Shown piece after piece: positions 1 through 5,299 of a stretch of 5,299 nt of DNA (positions are counted from its first letter, which is position 1; each line of letters starts with the position of its first letter). Made by a program: the position numbers and the translations under genes. The notes below the pieces were generated by a model. The model did no database searches. It was not told the origin of the DNA and worked only from the letters and a program-made list of their open reading frames with translations. Source of the DNA: Actinomycetes bacterium. GTDB lineage: Bacteria; Actinomycetota; Actinomycetes; Propionibacteriales; Propionibacteriaceae. The stretch is taken from NCBI GenBank assembly GCA_023412435.1, contig JAEYNS010000129.1, positions 1 to 5,299 on the forward strand, read 5' to 3'.

Positions 1-439
1 CCAGCAGGGCGGCGGCGGCGTAGTGCTGGTTGCCCGAGTGCCGCAGCGCCTCGACCCGGCCGAGATCCGGTTTGAGAACGATGTAGCTGCCCACCACCAC
101 CAGTGCTGCCAGCACGATCGGGTTGAACGCCGAACGGGGGATGTGGAAGGCGACCAGCGCGCCCGCCGCAGAACCGCCGAAGGCGGCGAGGGCCAGCGGG
201 AGCGCCGTGCGCAGGTCGGGTCTGACCCGGCGGTAGTAGGTGATGCTCGCCATCGAGGTGCCGGCGATCGAGCCGAGCTTGTTGGTGGCGAGCAGCTGGA
301 CGGGGGCTGCGGTCGGGAAGGCAAGCATCAGCGCGGGCAGCTGGATCAGCCCGCCGCGGCCCACCTCCGCGTCGACGGCTCCGGCCAGGAAGGCTGAGGC
401 CACCAGCAGCAGGAGGGCCTCCAGGCCGAGTTCAGGCAC
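1..439 (-). CDS. TauE/SafE family sulfite exporter-like membrane protein (partial, N-terminal part)
   Basis: Polytopic inner-membrane permease of the TauE/SafE (DUF81) family, whose studied members export small organosulfur or sulfite-type anions; the substrate here cannot be told. The visible 146 residues are the N-terminal half and run off the left edge without a stop. Seen: a hydrophobic helix at about residues 6-24, then DAEVGRGGLIQLPAL (23-37), the family's glycine-rich re-entrant motif, LLATNKLGSIAGTS (49-62), the second hallmark, then RVRPDLRTALPLAL (71-84) and hydrophobic stretches at about 80-98 and 106-122. The GTG at 437-439 is the only usable early start, because an in-frame TAG lies four codons upstream (449-451). 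No good Shine-Dalgarno precedes it. The gene follows yqeY on the same strand after 23 bases, so co-transcription is likely. Oddity: a Glu and an Arg sit in the glycine-rich motif (DAEVGRGG), where relatives usually have a hydrophobic residue and Gly. Confidence 0.88.
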   Translation of the reverse strand, partial: MPELGLEALLLLVASAFLAGAVDAEVGRGGLIQLPALMLAFPTAAPVQLLATNKLGSIAGTSMASITYYRRVRPDLRTALPLALAAFGGSAAGALVAFHIPRSAFNPIVLAALVVVGSYIVLKPDLGRVEALRHSGNQHYAAAALL

Positions 440-462
440 CGGTGAAGCCTAGTGGCAGCCGG

Positions 463-930
463 TCAGCCCAGCGCGGCCCTGACCTTCGCGGCGACAGTGG
501 CGCCGTCGGCCCGTCCGGCGGCGCGACCGTTGACCGCCTTGATGATCAGGCCCATCTGCTTCATCGTCGGGGCGGCGCCGAGGCCTGCCGCCGCGGCGGC
601 CACCTCCTCGGCCACCAGCGCGTCGAGCTCGGTGTCGGTCAGCGCGGCAGGGAGATAGGCCTGCAGCACCGCGGCCTCGGCGAGTTCCTTCTCCGCCAGT
701 TCCGGACGGTTGCCGTCGGCGTACGCCGTGGCGGAGTCCTTGCGCTTGGCGACCTCACGGGTGACGACCTTCAGCACCTCGTCGTCGCTGAGTTCGCGGG
801 CGACCTCGCCGGCGACCTCCTCCACCTGGATGGCGGCCAGTGCCATGCCGAGGGTGTTCTTGGCCAGCTCGTCGCGGGCCTTCATCGCCGCCACCCTGTC
901 CGCTCGCAGCCGGTCCTTCAACTCCGCCAT
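463..930 (-). CDS. GatB/YqeY domain-containing protein
   Basis: A 155-residue cytoplasmic YqeY-family protein. The domain is the one that forms the tail of the GatB subunit of the Glu/Asp-tRNA amidotransferase, where it contacts tRNA. The stand-alone form is widespread in bacteria, of full length here, and of uncertain function. Seen: an N-terminal helical start LKDRLRADRVAAMKARD (4-20), the segment LSDDEVLKVVTREVAKRKDS (47-66), the conserved QAYLP (90-94), MKQMG (123-127) and the C-terminal GRADG (139-143), in the usual order and spacing. The ATG at 928-930 is preferred over an in-frame start about 44 codons upstream because AGGAGG lies 4 bases before it and because family similarity begins there. 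It is transcribed divergently from metX across an 83-base gap and probably leads an operon with the TauE-like gene. Confidence 0.93.
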   Translation of the reverse strand: MAELKDRLRADRVAAMKARDELAKNTLGMALAAIQVEEVAGEVARELSDDEVLKVVTREVAKRKDSATAYADGNRPELAEKELAEAAVLQAYLPAALTDTELDALVAEEVAAAAAGLGAAPTMKQMGLIIKAVNGRAAGRADGATVAAKVRAALG

Positions 931-934
931 GTGT

Positions 935-940
935 CCTCCT
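935..940 (-). promoter_or_regulatory. ribosome binding site of the yqeY-family gene
   Basis: On the minus strand AGGAGG is followed after 4 bases (acac) by ATG. It fixes the start at 930 and argues against the 44-residue longer, low-complexity Arg/Pro-rich reading. Confidence 0.8.
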
Positions 941-975
941 GATCGACGCGGCCCATTGTTCCACGCCGTCCTCGG

Positions 976-981
976 TAGTCT
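976..981 (+). promoter_or_regulatory. candidate -10 element for metXW
   Basis: TAGTCT fits the TANNNT form of actinobacterial housekeeping sigma -10 elements and lies 32 bases before the metX start. This would give an mRNA beginning near 988 with a leader of about 25 bases that contains the GGGAGGAGG ribosome binding site. No convincing -35 is present (TTGTTC at 956-961 is only 14 bases away). I see no SAM riboswitch; such a short leader leaves no room for one. Confidence 0.3.
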
Positions 982-995
982 TGGCGGCCACCAGC

Positions 996-1004
996 GGGAG
1001 GAGG
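996..1004 (+). promoter_or_regulatory. ribosome binding site of metX
   Basis: GGGAGGAGG followed after 9 bases by ATG at 1014. It decides the metX start; the reading frame is open a further 58 codons upstream, but that part is antisense to the yqeY-family gene and unlike MetX. Confidence 0.8.
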
Positions 1005-1013
1005 CACCAACGC

Positions 1014-2180
1014 ATGTCCGTCGCAGCACCGGACGCCGGCTCGGTCGGCGTCGTGGAGACAAGGCACGTCCGGTTGTTCACCGCCGACGAGCCGCTGCGC
1101 ATGGAGTCGGGTGCCACGCTGGGACCTGTCGACGTCAGCTACGAGACCTACGGGCGGCTGAGCCCCGCGGGGGACAACGCCGTGATGGTCTGCCACGCGC
1201 TGACCGGGGACGCCCACGCCGCCGGGTACCACGACGGCGCGCGGCGTCCGGGCTGGTGGGACAACCTGATCGGGCCGGGCAAGCCACTGGACACCGACAG
1301 GTTCTTCGTCGTCTGCGCCAACCTGCTCGGCGGCTGCCAGGGCACCACGGGTCCGTCCTCGGTCGACCCGGCCACCGGACGCGCCTACGGGCTCGACTTC
1401 CCGCTGCTCGCGATGCGGGACCTCGTCGAGGTGCACCGCGCCCTGATGCGCCACCTCGGGGTGGAGCGGTTGCTGGCCGCGATCGGCGGCTCGCTCGGGG
1501 GGATGCAGGTGCTGCAGTGGGCTCTCGACCACCCCACGGAGCTCACCAACGCCCTGGTGATCGCAGCCTCGAGTCGACTCAACGCTCAGAACATCGCGTT
1601 CTCGGCGGTGGCGCGGCGGGCGATCATGACCGACAGGTTCTTCCGGGACGGCCGCTACGCCGAGGAGGGCGTCAGCCCGGCGACCGGACTCGCGATCGCC
1701 CGGATGATGGCGCACATCACCTACCTGTCGGAGGCGGCGCTGGATTCGAAGTTCGGGCGGGAGCCCAACGAACGCCGGCCGCCCGGCACCCTGGGCGGGC
1801 CGGGCTTCGGGGTCGACTTCGCCGTCGAGAGCTACCTGGACCACCAGGGGCAGGCCTTCCTTGAGCGGTTCGACGCGCTGAGCTACCTCTACCTGACCGG
1901 GGTGATGGACTACTTCGACCCGTTCTCCGGTGAGGACGCCCTGACGGCGGTCCGCCAGGACCCGGTGAACTGGCTCGTGCTGTCGTTCGAGTCGGACTGG
2001 CGCTTCGGCACCGACCACTCCCGACGGATAGTCCGCAAACTGGAGCAGGCCGGCCAGCCGGTGACTTTCCGCGAGATCCCGTCGACCTGGGGCCATGACT
2101 CCTTCCTGTTGGCGGTGGAGCCCTACCACGCGACGGTGCGAGCCTTCCTCGACCGGGCGCTCGAGGAGGGGCTGCGATGA
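1014..2180 (+). CDS. metX: homoserine O-acyltransferase MetX (probably succinyl-CoA type, MetXS)
   Basis: Transfers an acyl group from acyl-CoA to the hydroxyl of L-homoserine, activating it for methionine synthesis; a cytoplasmic alpha/beta-hydrolase-fold enzyme of 388 residues, full length. Seen: CHALTGDAHAAGYH (60-73), PGWWDNLIGPGKPLDT (79-94), the nucleophile elbow GGSLGGMQ with Ser160, AQNIAF (191-196), FGRE (247-250), VESYL (271-275), then the remaining catalytic residues Asp328 (SDWRF) and His361 (GHDSFL). The triad is therefore intact. From memory, the sequence resembles Pseudomonas MetX throughout (PGWWD..IGPGKP, LARM/IARM..HITYLS, SDWRF). Two residues after the catalytic Asp is Arg330; I recall this site as marking acyl-CoA choice, Arg in succinyltransferases and Leu in the acetyltransferases usual in actinobacteria. 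Automatic annotation may well say homoserine O-acetyltransferase. It overlaps metW by 4 bases. No metY lies upstream, unlike in many actinobacteria. Confidence 0.95.
   Translation: MSVAAPDAGSVGVVETRHVRLFTADEPLRMESGATLGPVDVSYETYGRLSPAGDNAVMVCHALTGDAHAAGYHDGARRPGWWDNLIGPGKPLDTDRFFVVCANLLGGCQGTTGPSSVDPATGRAYGLDFPLLAMRDLVEVHRALMRHLGVERLLAAIGGSLGGMQVLQWALDHPTELTNALVIAASSRLNAQNIAFSAVARRAIMTDRFFRDGRYAEEGVSPATGLAIARMMAHITYLSEAALDSKFGREPNERRPPGTLGGPGFGVDFAVESYLDHQGQAFLERFDALSYLYLTGVMDYFDPFSGEDALTAVRQDPVNWLVLSFESDWRFGTDHSRRIVRKLEQAGQPVTFREIPSTWGHDSFLLAVEPYHATVRAFLDRALEEGLR
2163..2171 (+). promoter_or_regulatory. ribosome binding site of metW inside the metX 3' end
   Basis: GAGGAGGGG lies within the last codons of metX; its AGGAGG core ends 7 bases before the metW ATG. 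Together with the ATGA stop/start overlap it indicates coupled translation and a roughly matched supply of the two proteins. Confidence 0.75.
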
Positions 2181-2779
2181 CCCTGCGCAAGGACCTGGCG
2201 CTGGTCGCCGACCTCATCCCGGAGTCGAGCCGGGTCCTTGATCTCGGCTGCGGGTCGGGCAACCTGCTGTTCCACCTGATGCGCGATCGCCACTGTCGCG
2301 GCACGGGGGTCGAGATCGACGCCGACATGGTGCTCGCCGCGATCCGGCTCGGCGTGCCGGTGATCGAGCTGGACATCGACCGCGAGCTGGACGGCTTCGC
2401 CGACTCCTCCTACGACGTCGTGGTGCTCTCCCGCACCATCCAGACGGTGCGCTACCCGGACCGGGTGCTGCGGCACATGGCACGGATCGCCGACCGGCTG
2501 ATCGTGTCGGTGCCGAACTTCGGCTGGTACCGGCACCGGCTGCAGCTGCTGACCGGTCGGCTGCCGATGGGCAAGGACCTGCCCTATTCGTGGTACAACT
2601 CGCCGAACGTGCGCTACACGACGCTCCACGACCTGCAGCTGCTGTTCGACAAGGTCGGTCTGGTCGTCGAGCGGACGATCCCGCTGAACGTGTCCGGCGA
2701 CCCGCTGCGACTGCCGGCCCGATCGGGGAATCTGCTGGCGTCCTCGGCGGTCTACGTGCTGCGCCCGGCCAGGGCCTGA
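2177..2779 (+). CDS. metW: methionine biosynthesis protein MetW
   Basis: A 200-residue class I methyltransferase-fold protein of the MetW family, normally encoded right after metX. In proteobacteria metW is needed along with metX for homoserine acylation, and it is thought to act as a partner or activator of MetX; whether it methylates anything is unclear. Seen: the SAM-binding loop LDLGCGSGNL (21-30), the acidic strand end GVEID (44-48), LDID (65-68), then DVVVLSRTIQTVRYPDRVL (80-98) in the usual MetW form, VPNFGWYRHR (112-121), LPYSWYNSPNVRYTTLHDL (135-153). These match the order and spacing I remember from Pseudomonas MetW (LDLGCGNG, VHYPDRIL, FPNFGHWR, LPYTWYNTPN). The start ATG overlaps the metX stop and has a good ribosome binding site. 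The last 28 bases are shared with the 3' end of the exonuclease gene on the other strand. Confidence 0.93.
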   Translation: MTLRKDLALVADLIPESSRVLDLGCGSGNLLFHLMRDRHCRGTGVEIDADMVLAAIRLGVPVIELDIDRELDGFADSSYDVVVLSRTIQTVRYPDRVLRHMARIADRLIVSVPNFGWYRHRLQLLTGRLPMGKDLPYSWYNSPNVRYTTLHDLQLLFDKVGLVVERTIPLNVSGDPLRLPARSGNLLASSAVYVLRPARA

Positions 2780-3663
2780 AGCAGCCGGTCGGCCGAACCG
2801 CCGAGTCCGAGCGTCTCGGCGAGGGCTGTGAAGCCCTTCGGGTCGGCAGCGGCGTCCGGCAGCGTGAGGTCGAGGTCGGGCAGCGGCACGTCGGTGGCCA
2901 CGCCCACCACGGCGCGCGCCGGACCCAGGTAGTCGACAGCTTCTGCCAGCCGGCGGCTGACCGAGGGCGCCAGCAGGCCCCGGTCCGCCGCCTCGAGGAT
3001 GCCTTCCAGGGCGCCGTACTTCGCGATCAGGGAGGCCGCGGTCTTCTCGCCGATCCCCGCCACCCCCGGCAATCCGTCGGAGGGGTCGCCGCGCAGCACC
3101 GCGAAGTCGAGATAGCCGCCACCGGTCACCCCGTACTTCGCGGCGAGCCAGGCGTCGTCGACGCGGTCGTGCTGGGCGACGCCACGTCCGCAGTACAGCA
3201 CCCGCACCTCGCGGGGGTCGTCGACGAGCTGGAAGAGGTCGCGATCACCGGTCACAATGTCCACCGGTACCGTCGCGCGGGTGGCGAGGGTGCCGATCAC
3301 GTCGTCGGCCTCGTAGCCGTCGGCGCCGACGATCGGCAGTCCGCAGGCCGCGAGCACCTGCACGATCAGCGGCACCTGCCTCACCAGGTCGGCCGGCACC
3401 TCCTCGACGTCGCCGTGGGCGACCCGGTGCGCCTTGTAGCTCGGCACCAGCGCCACCCGCCAGGCCGGGCGCCACGAGTTGTCCCAGCAGCACGCGAGCT
3501 GGGTGGGGGAGTACTCGGTGACGAACCGTGCGATGAAGTCCAGCAGCCCGCGGACGGCGTTGACCGGGGTGCCGTCGGGGGAGCGGATCGTCCCGGGAAC
3601 CCCGAAGAAGGCACGGAAGTACAGCGAGGCGGTGTCGAGCAGCATCAGCCGCGGCGATGGCAT
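2752..3663 (-). CDS. stand-alone 5'-3' exonuclease / flap endonuclease
   Basis: A 303-residue nuclease homologous to the N-terminal 5'-nuclease domain of DNA polymerase I, without any polymerase domain; it resembles the mycobacterial FenA-type enzymes that cut 5' flaps and RNA primers. Seen: LLDTASLYFRAFF (8-20) with metal ligand Asp10, CCWDNSWRPAWR (58-69), the arch region SYKAHR (75-80), GYEADDVIGTLA (116-127), VTGDRDLFQLV (137-147), RGDPSDGLPGVAGIGEKTAASL (split across 191-212), which carries late metal-binding Asp residues followed by the helix-3turn-helix DNA-binding motif, then LIAKYG (212-217). All acidic motifs of the family appear intact. The ATG at 3661-3663 is preceded after 6 bases by AGGA. 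An ATG 7 bases upstream is out of frame. The gene is divergent from lnt (21-base gap) and convergent with metW (28-base overlap). The C-terminal 60 residues are less conserved. Confidence 0.93.
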   Translation of the reverse strand: MPSPRLMLLDTASLYFRAFFGVPGTIRSPDGTPVNAVRGLLDFIARFVTEYSPTQLACCWDNSWRPAWRVALVPSYKAHRVAHGDVEEVPADLVRQVPLIVQVLAACGLPIVGADGYEADDVIGTLATRATVPVDIVTGDRDLFQLVDDPREVRVLYCGRGVAQHDRVDDAWLAAKYGVTGGGYLDFAVLRGDPSDGLPGVAGIGEKTAASLIAKYGALEGILEAADRGLLAPSVSRRLAEAVDYLGPARAVVGVATDVPLPDLDLTLPDAAADPKGFTALAETLGLGGSADRLLQALAGRST

Positions 3664-3680
3664 GGCTCATCCTGCCATGC
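3660..3680. repeat. perfect 7+7 inverted repeat at the exonuclease/lnt divergent start region
   Basis: GCATGGC (3660-3666) and GCCATGC (3674-3680) are perfect inverted copies separated by 7 bases (tcatcct). In the exonuclease mRNA this would fold into a hairpin with the start codon ATG inside the 3' arm and the AGGA ribosome binding site in the loop. Immediately to the right lie two overlapping palindromes, ATGCGCAT (3677-3684) and GCATATGC (3681-3688). It could be a protein operator, an mRNA hairpin, or chance: an inverted repeat this short is expected a few times in a window of this size. Confidence 0.4.
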
Positions 3681-3683
3681 GCA

Positions 3684-3689
3684 TATGCT
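3684..3689 (+). promoter_or_regulatory. candidate -10 element for a leaderless lnt mRNA
   Basis: TATGCT fits the TANNNT consensus. A start site 7 bases after it falls on the in-frame GTG at 3697-3699, which would make lnt mRNA leaderless and explain why neither possible lnt start has a Shine-Dalgarno. It overlaps the ATG at 3685, so both cannot be used from this promoter. No clear -35 was found. Confidence 0.35.
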
Positions 3690-5250
3690 CGCCCTCGTGA
3701 TCGAACGGCTGGCCGGACTCCGTCTGGGCGTGCGGGTCGGCTTGGCCGTCGCGGTCGGCGTGCTGACAGCGCTGGGCTTCGCGCCCTTCGGCTGGTGGCT
3801 CCTGCTGCCCCCCGCCGTCGGAGCCTTCTCGCTGCTCGTGCTCGGCGCCGCCTCGCTGCCGCAGGCCCTGCTGCTGGGCCTGGGGTACGGCCTCGGCTAC
3901 ATGGGCCTGGGCCTGAACTGGATGCGGGCCATCTTCTTCGAGGCGATGCTGGGACTCGTCCTCGTCACCGCGCTGGTCTACGTCCTGCTGGCCGCTCTGG
4001 TCTGGGCGGTGCGCCGGCTCGCGGCCTGGCCGCTCGCGGTCGCGGCGGCCTGGGTGATGGTGGAGGGGCTCATCTCCCGCTGGCCGTTCGACGGCTTCAG
4101 CTGGATGCGGCTCGGCTACACGATGACCGACAGCCCGCTGGCGGGGCTCTACCCGCTGGTCGGGGTGGCCGGGGTCGGCTTCGTCGTCGCCCTGCTCGGG
4201 CAGGGGCTGGCCTGGATCGTGGACCGCCTGGATCGTCGCCGGGTGCTGGGCCTGGCCGCCACGGTGCTCGCCACGGCGGCGCTGGCCGCTTCGGGCGCCG
4301 CCATCCCGGCAGGGACGGCGACCGGTGCCACCACCACCGTCGGCTGGGTGCAGGGCGGCGCCCCCGGGGGCGGCGTGTACGGCATCGGGCCGCCACGCAC
4401 CACCACGAAGAACCACCTGGCGCAGACCCGCGCGCTGTTCGACGAGGTCGAGGCGGGACGGCTGCCCCGTCCGGACTTCGTGGTCTGGCCGGAGAACGGC
4501 ACCGACCTCGACCCGTACCACGACGCCGAGACGGCGGCGATGCTGCGCCAGGCGCTGCAGGTCGCCGGCGTTCCTGTCCTCGTCGGCACGATCCTTGACG
4601 GCCCCGGCGTGGACGAGCGGCAGACCGCAGGCCTGTGGCTCGACCCTGCCCGGGGGGAGTTGGATCGCTACGTGAAGCGCGGCATCGTCCCCTTCGGGGA
4701 GTTCGTCCCGCTCCGCGACGTCCTGCTGCCCCTCGTTCCGGTGCTGCGCTACGTCGGCGCGCAGTCGGTAGCCGGTACCGAGCCCGGCGTGATCACGGCG
4801 CGGCCGGCCGGTGCGGAGTTCCCGCTCGGCATCCTGATCTGCTACGACGTGTCCTTCGACCACATCGTCTACGACACGGTCCGCCACGGCGGCGAGGTGA
4901 TCGTGGTGCAGAGCAGCAACGCGATGTACCAGGGCACGGGGCAGATCGACCAGCAGTTCGCGATCACCCGTGCCCGCGCCGCCGAGCTGCGCCGGGAGGT
5001 GCTGGTGGTGACGACTAGCGGGGTGTCGGGGTTGATCGGGCCCGACGGCAGCGTCGAGTTCCGGGTCGGGGAGCCCACGGGGGCCTCCGGAGTGGTGGAG
5101 TTGCCGCGCCGCCCCGGGCTCACCCCGGCCGTGCAGGTGGCGCCGCTGATCGAGCTGACGCTGGCGCTGCTCACCCTCGTCCTGGCCGGGATCGGCCTGC
5201 TCCAGCAGGGACGCCGATTCCTCCCGGCTTGGCGCCGGCTGGCAGACTAG
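3685..5250 (+). CDS. lnt: apolipoprotein N-acyltransferase
   Basis: Integral membrane enzyme that adds the third acyl chain to the N-terminal cysteine of lipoproteins, the last maturation step after Lgt and LspA. 521 residues, close to the E. coli size. Seen: hydrophobic helices at about 15-32, 38-57, 60-76, 86-107, 114-130, 154-176 and 187-206, an extracytoplasmic nitrilase-type domain (about 217-475), and a final helix at about 487-506. The catalytic triad is recognisable as Glu270 (WPENGTD), Lys331 (YVKRG) and Cys386 (ICYD), with the conserved PFGEF loop Glu339. After the nucleophile it has CYD where E. coli has CYE. The start is uncertain: ATG 3685 (used here) or GTG 3697 (517 residues); neither has a ribosome binding site. 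The frame stays open far upstream, but that part is antisense to the exonuclease. Presence of lnt in a Gram-positive fits actinobacteria, which triacylate lipoproteins. Confidence 0.95.
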   Translation: MLALVIERLAGLRLGVRVGLAVAVGVLTALGFAPFGWWLLLPPAVGAFSLLVLGAASLPQALLLGLGYGLGYMGLGLNWMRAIFFEAMLGLVLVTALVYVLLAALVWAVRRLAAWPLAVAAAWVMVEGLISRWPFDGFSWMRLGYTMTDSPLAGLYPLVGVAGVGFVVALLGQGLAWIVDRLDRRRVLGLAATVLATAALAASGAAIPAGTATGATTTVGWVQGGAPGGGVYGIGPPRTTTKNHLAQTRALFDEVEAGRLPRPDFVVWPENGTDLDPYHDAETAAMLRQALQVAGVPVLVGTILDGPGVDERQTAGLWLDPARGELDRYVKRGIVPFGEFVPLRDVLLPLVPVLRYVGAQSVAGTEPGVITARPAGAEFPLGILICYDVSFDHIVYDTVRHGGEVIVVQSSNAMYQGTGQIDQQFAITRARAAELRREVLVVTTSGVSGLIGPDGSVEFRVGEPTGASGVVELPRRPGLTPAVQVAPLIELTLALLTLVLAGIGLLQQGRRFLPAWRRLAD

Positions 5251-5282
5251 GGACGCCCCGAACGTCGGAGGATGGAGAAGCT

Positions 5283-5299
5283 GTGTCGCTCGACCGCGT
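5283..5299 (+). CDS. start of a further gene, possibly polyprenol-phosphate mannose synthase (partial)
   Basis: Only five full codons are visible: GTG followed by Ser-Leu-Asp-Arg. GGAGGA (5267-5272) and GGAGA (5274-5278) lie upstream at 10 and 4 bases, a plausible ribosome binding region, 32 bases after the lnt stop on the same strand. An ATG at 5272 directly abuts GGAGG and is less likely. In actinobacteria lnt is commonly followed by, or in mycobacteria fused to, Ppm1, the polyprenol-phosphate mannose synthase, and such proteins often begin with a few residues before a VPTYNE motif. That identity rests on gene order, not on sequence seen here. Confidence 0.4.

Noticed and set aside
23..397. 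Plus-strand open frame at the left end
   Set aside because: Its composition (Arg/Gly/Gln/His-rich) is that of a shadow; the minus strand here encodes clear TauE/SafE motifs.
440..462. Terminator between the yqeY-family gene and the TauE-like gene
   Set aside because: The 23 bases contain only a 3-base GCC/GGC stem around TAGT and no run of U; too weak to call.
931..1013. SAM riboswitch or other methionine-responsive leader before metX
   Set aside because: Only 83 bases lie between the divergent starts, with no recognisable S-box or SAM-II/IV pairing pattern; only ribosome binding sites and a weak -10 are visible.
918..2129. 403-codon open frame on the minus strand across metX
   Set aside because: Antisense shadow of metX with low-complexity composition; metX has all family motifs in the opposite strand.
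2590..3684. Long open upstream extension of the lnt frame (365 codons) on the plus strand
   Set aside because: It is entirely antisense to the well-supported exonuclease and the metW end, has a His/Arg/Gly-rich composition with no family resemblance, and results from the scarcity of stop codons in high-GC DNA.
3667..4887. 406-codon open frame on the minus strand across lnt
   Set aside because: A shadow of lnt: His/Gln/Arg/Asp-rich, no recognisable motif, no ribosome binding site, while the lnt frame shows an intact catalytic triad and membrane helices.

Overview
The window is GC-rich (roughly 70%) with strong G/C bias at third codon positions and occasional GTG starts, which points to a high-GC actinobacterium. 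The pairing of a free-standing 5'-3' exonuclease, an apolipoprotein N-acyltransferase (lnt), and the start of a gene that may be polyprenol-phosphate mannose synthase is typical of Actinomycetota. A family such as Propionibacteriaceae is a guess. Coding density is very high, no intergenic gap exceeds about 85 bases, and nothing looks like a mobile element, CRISPR array, tRNA or rRNA.

Layout, left to right: (1) on the minus strand, the N-terminal 146 codons of a TauE/SafE-family membrane transporter running off the left edge, preceded 23 bases upstream by a GatB/YqeY-domain gene on the same strand; (2) an 83-base divergent gap with a ribosome binding site for each side; (3) on the plus strand, metX and metW, overlapping by 4 bases (ATGA), a translationally coupled methionine-biosynthesis pair; (4) on the minus strand, a 303-aa 5'-3' exonuclease whose 3' end overlaps that of metW by 28 bases; (5) a 21-base divergent gap carrying a perfect inverted repeat, then lnt on the plus strand; (6) the first codons of another plus-strand gene at the right edge.

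Functionally, MetX acylates homoserine and MetW is its partner, so this is the entry step to methionine. YqeY, the exonuclease and Lnt are housekeeping functions in tRNA-linked biology, DNA replication/repair and lipoprotein maturation. No new defence or mobile system is visible. The points most worth checking are the proteobacterial-style MetX-MetW pair with a residue suggesting succinyl-CoA use, and the compact exonuclease/lnt control region, where a hairpin covers the exonuclease start codon and lnt may be translated from a leaderless mRNA.
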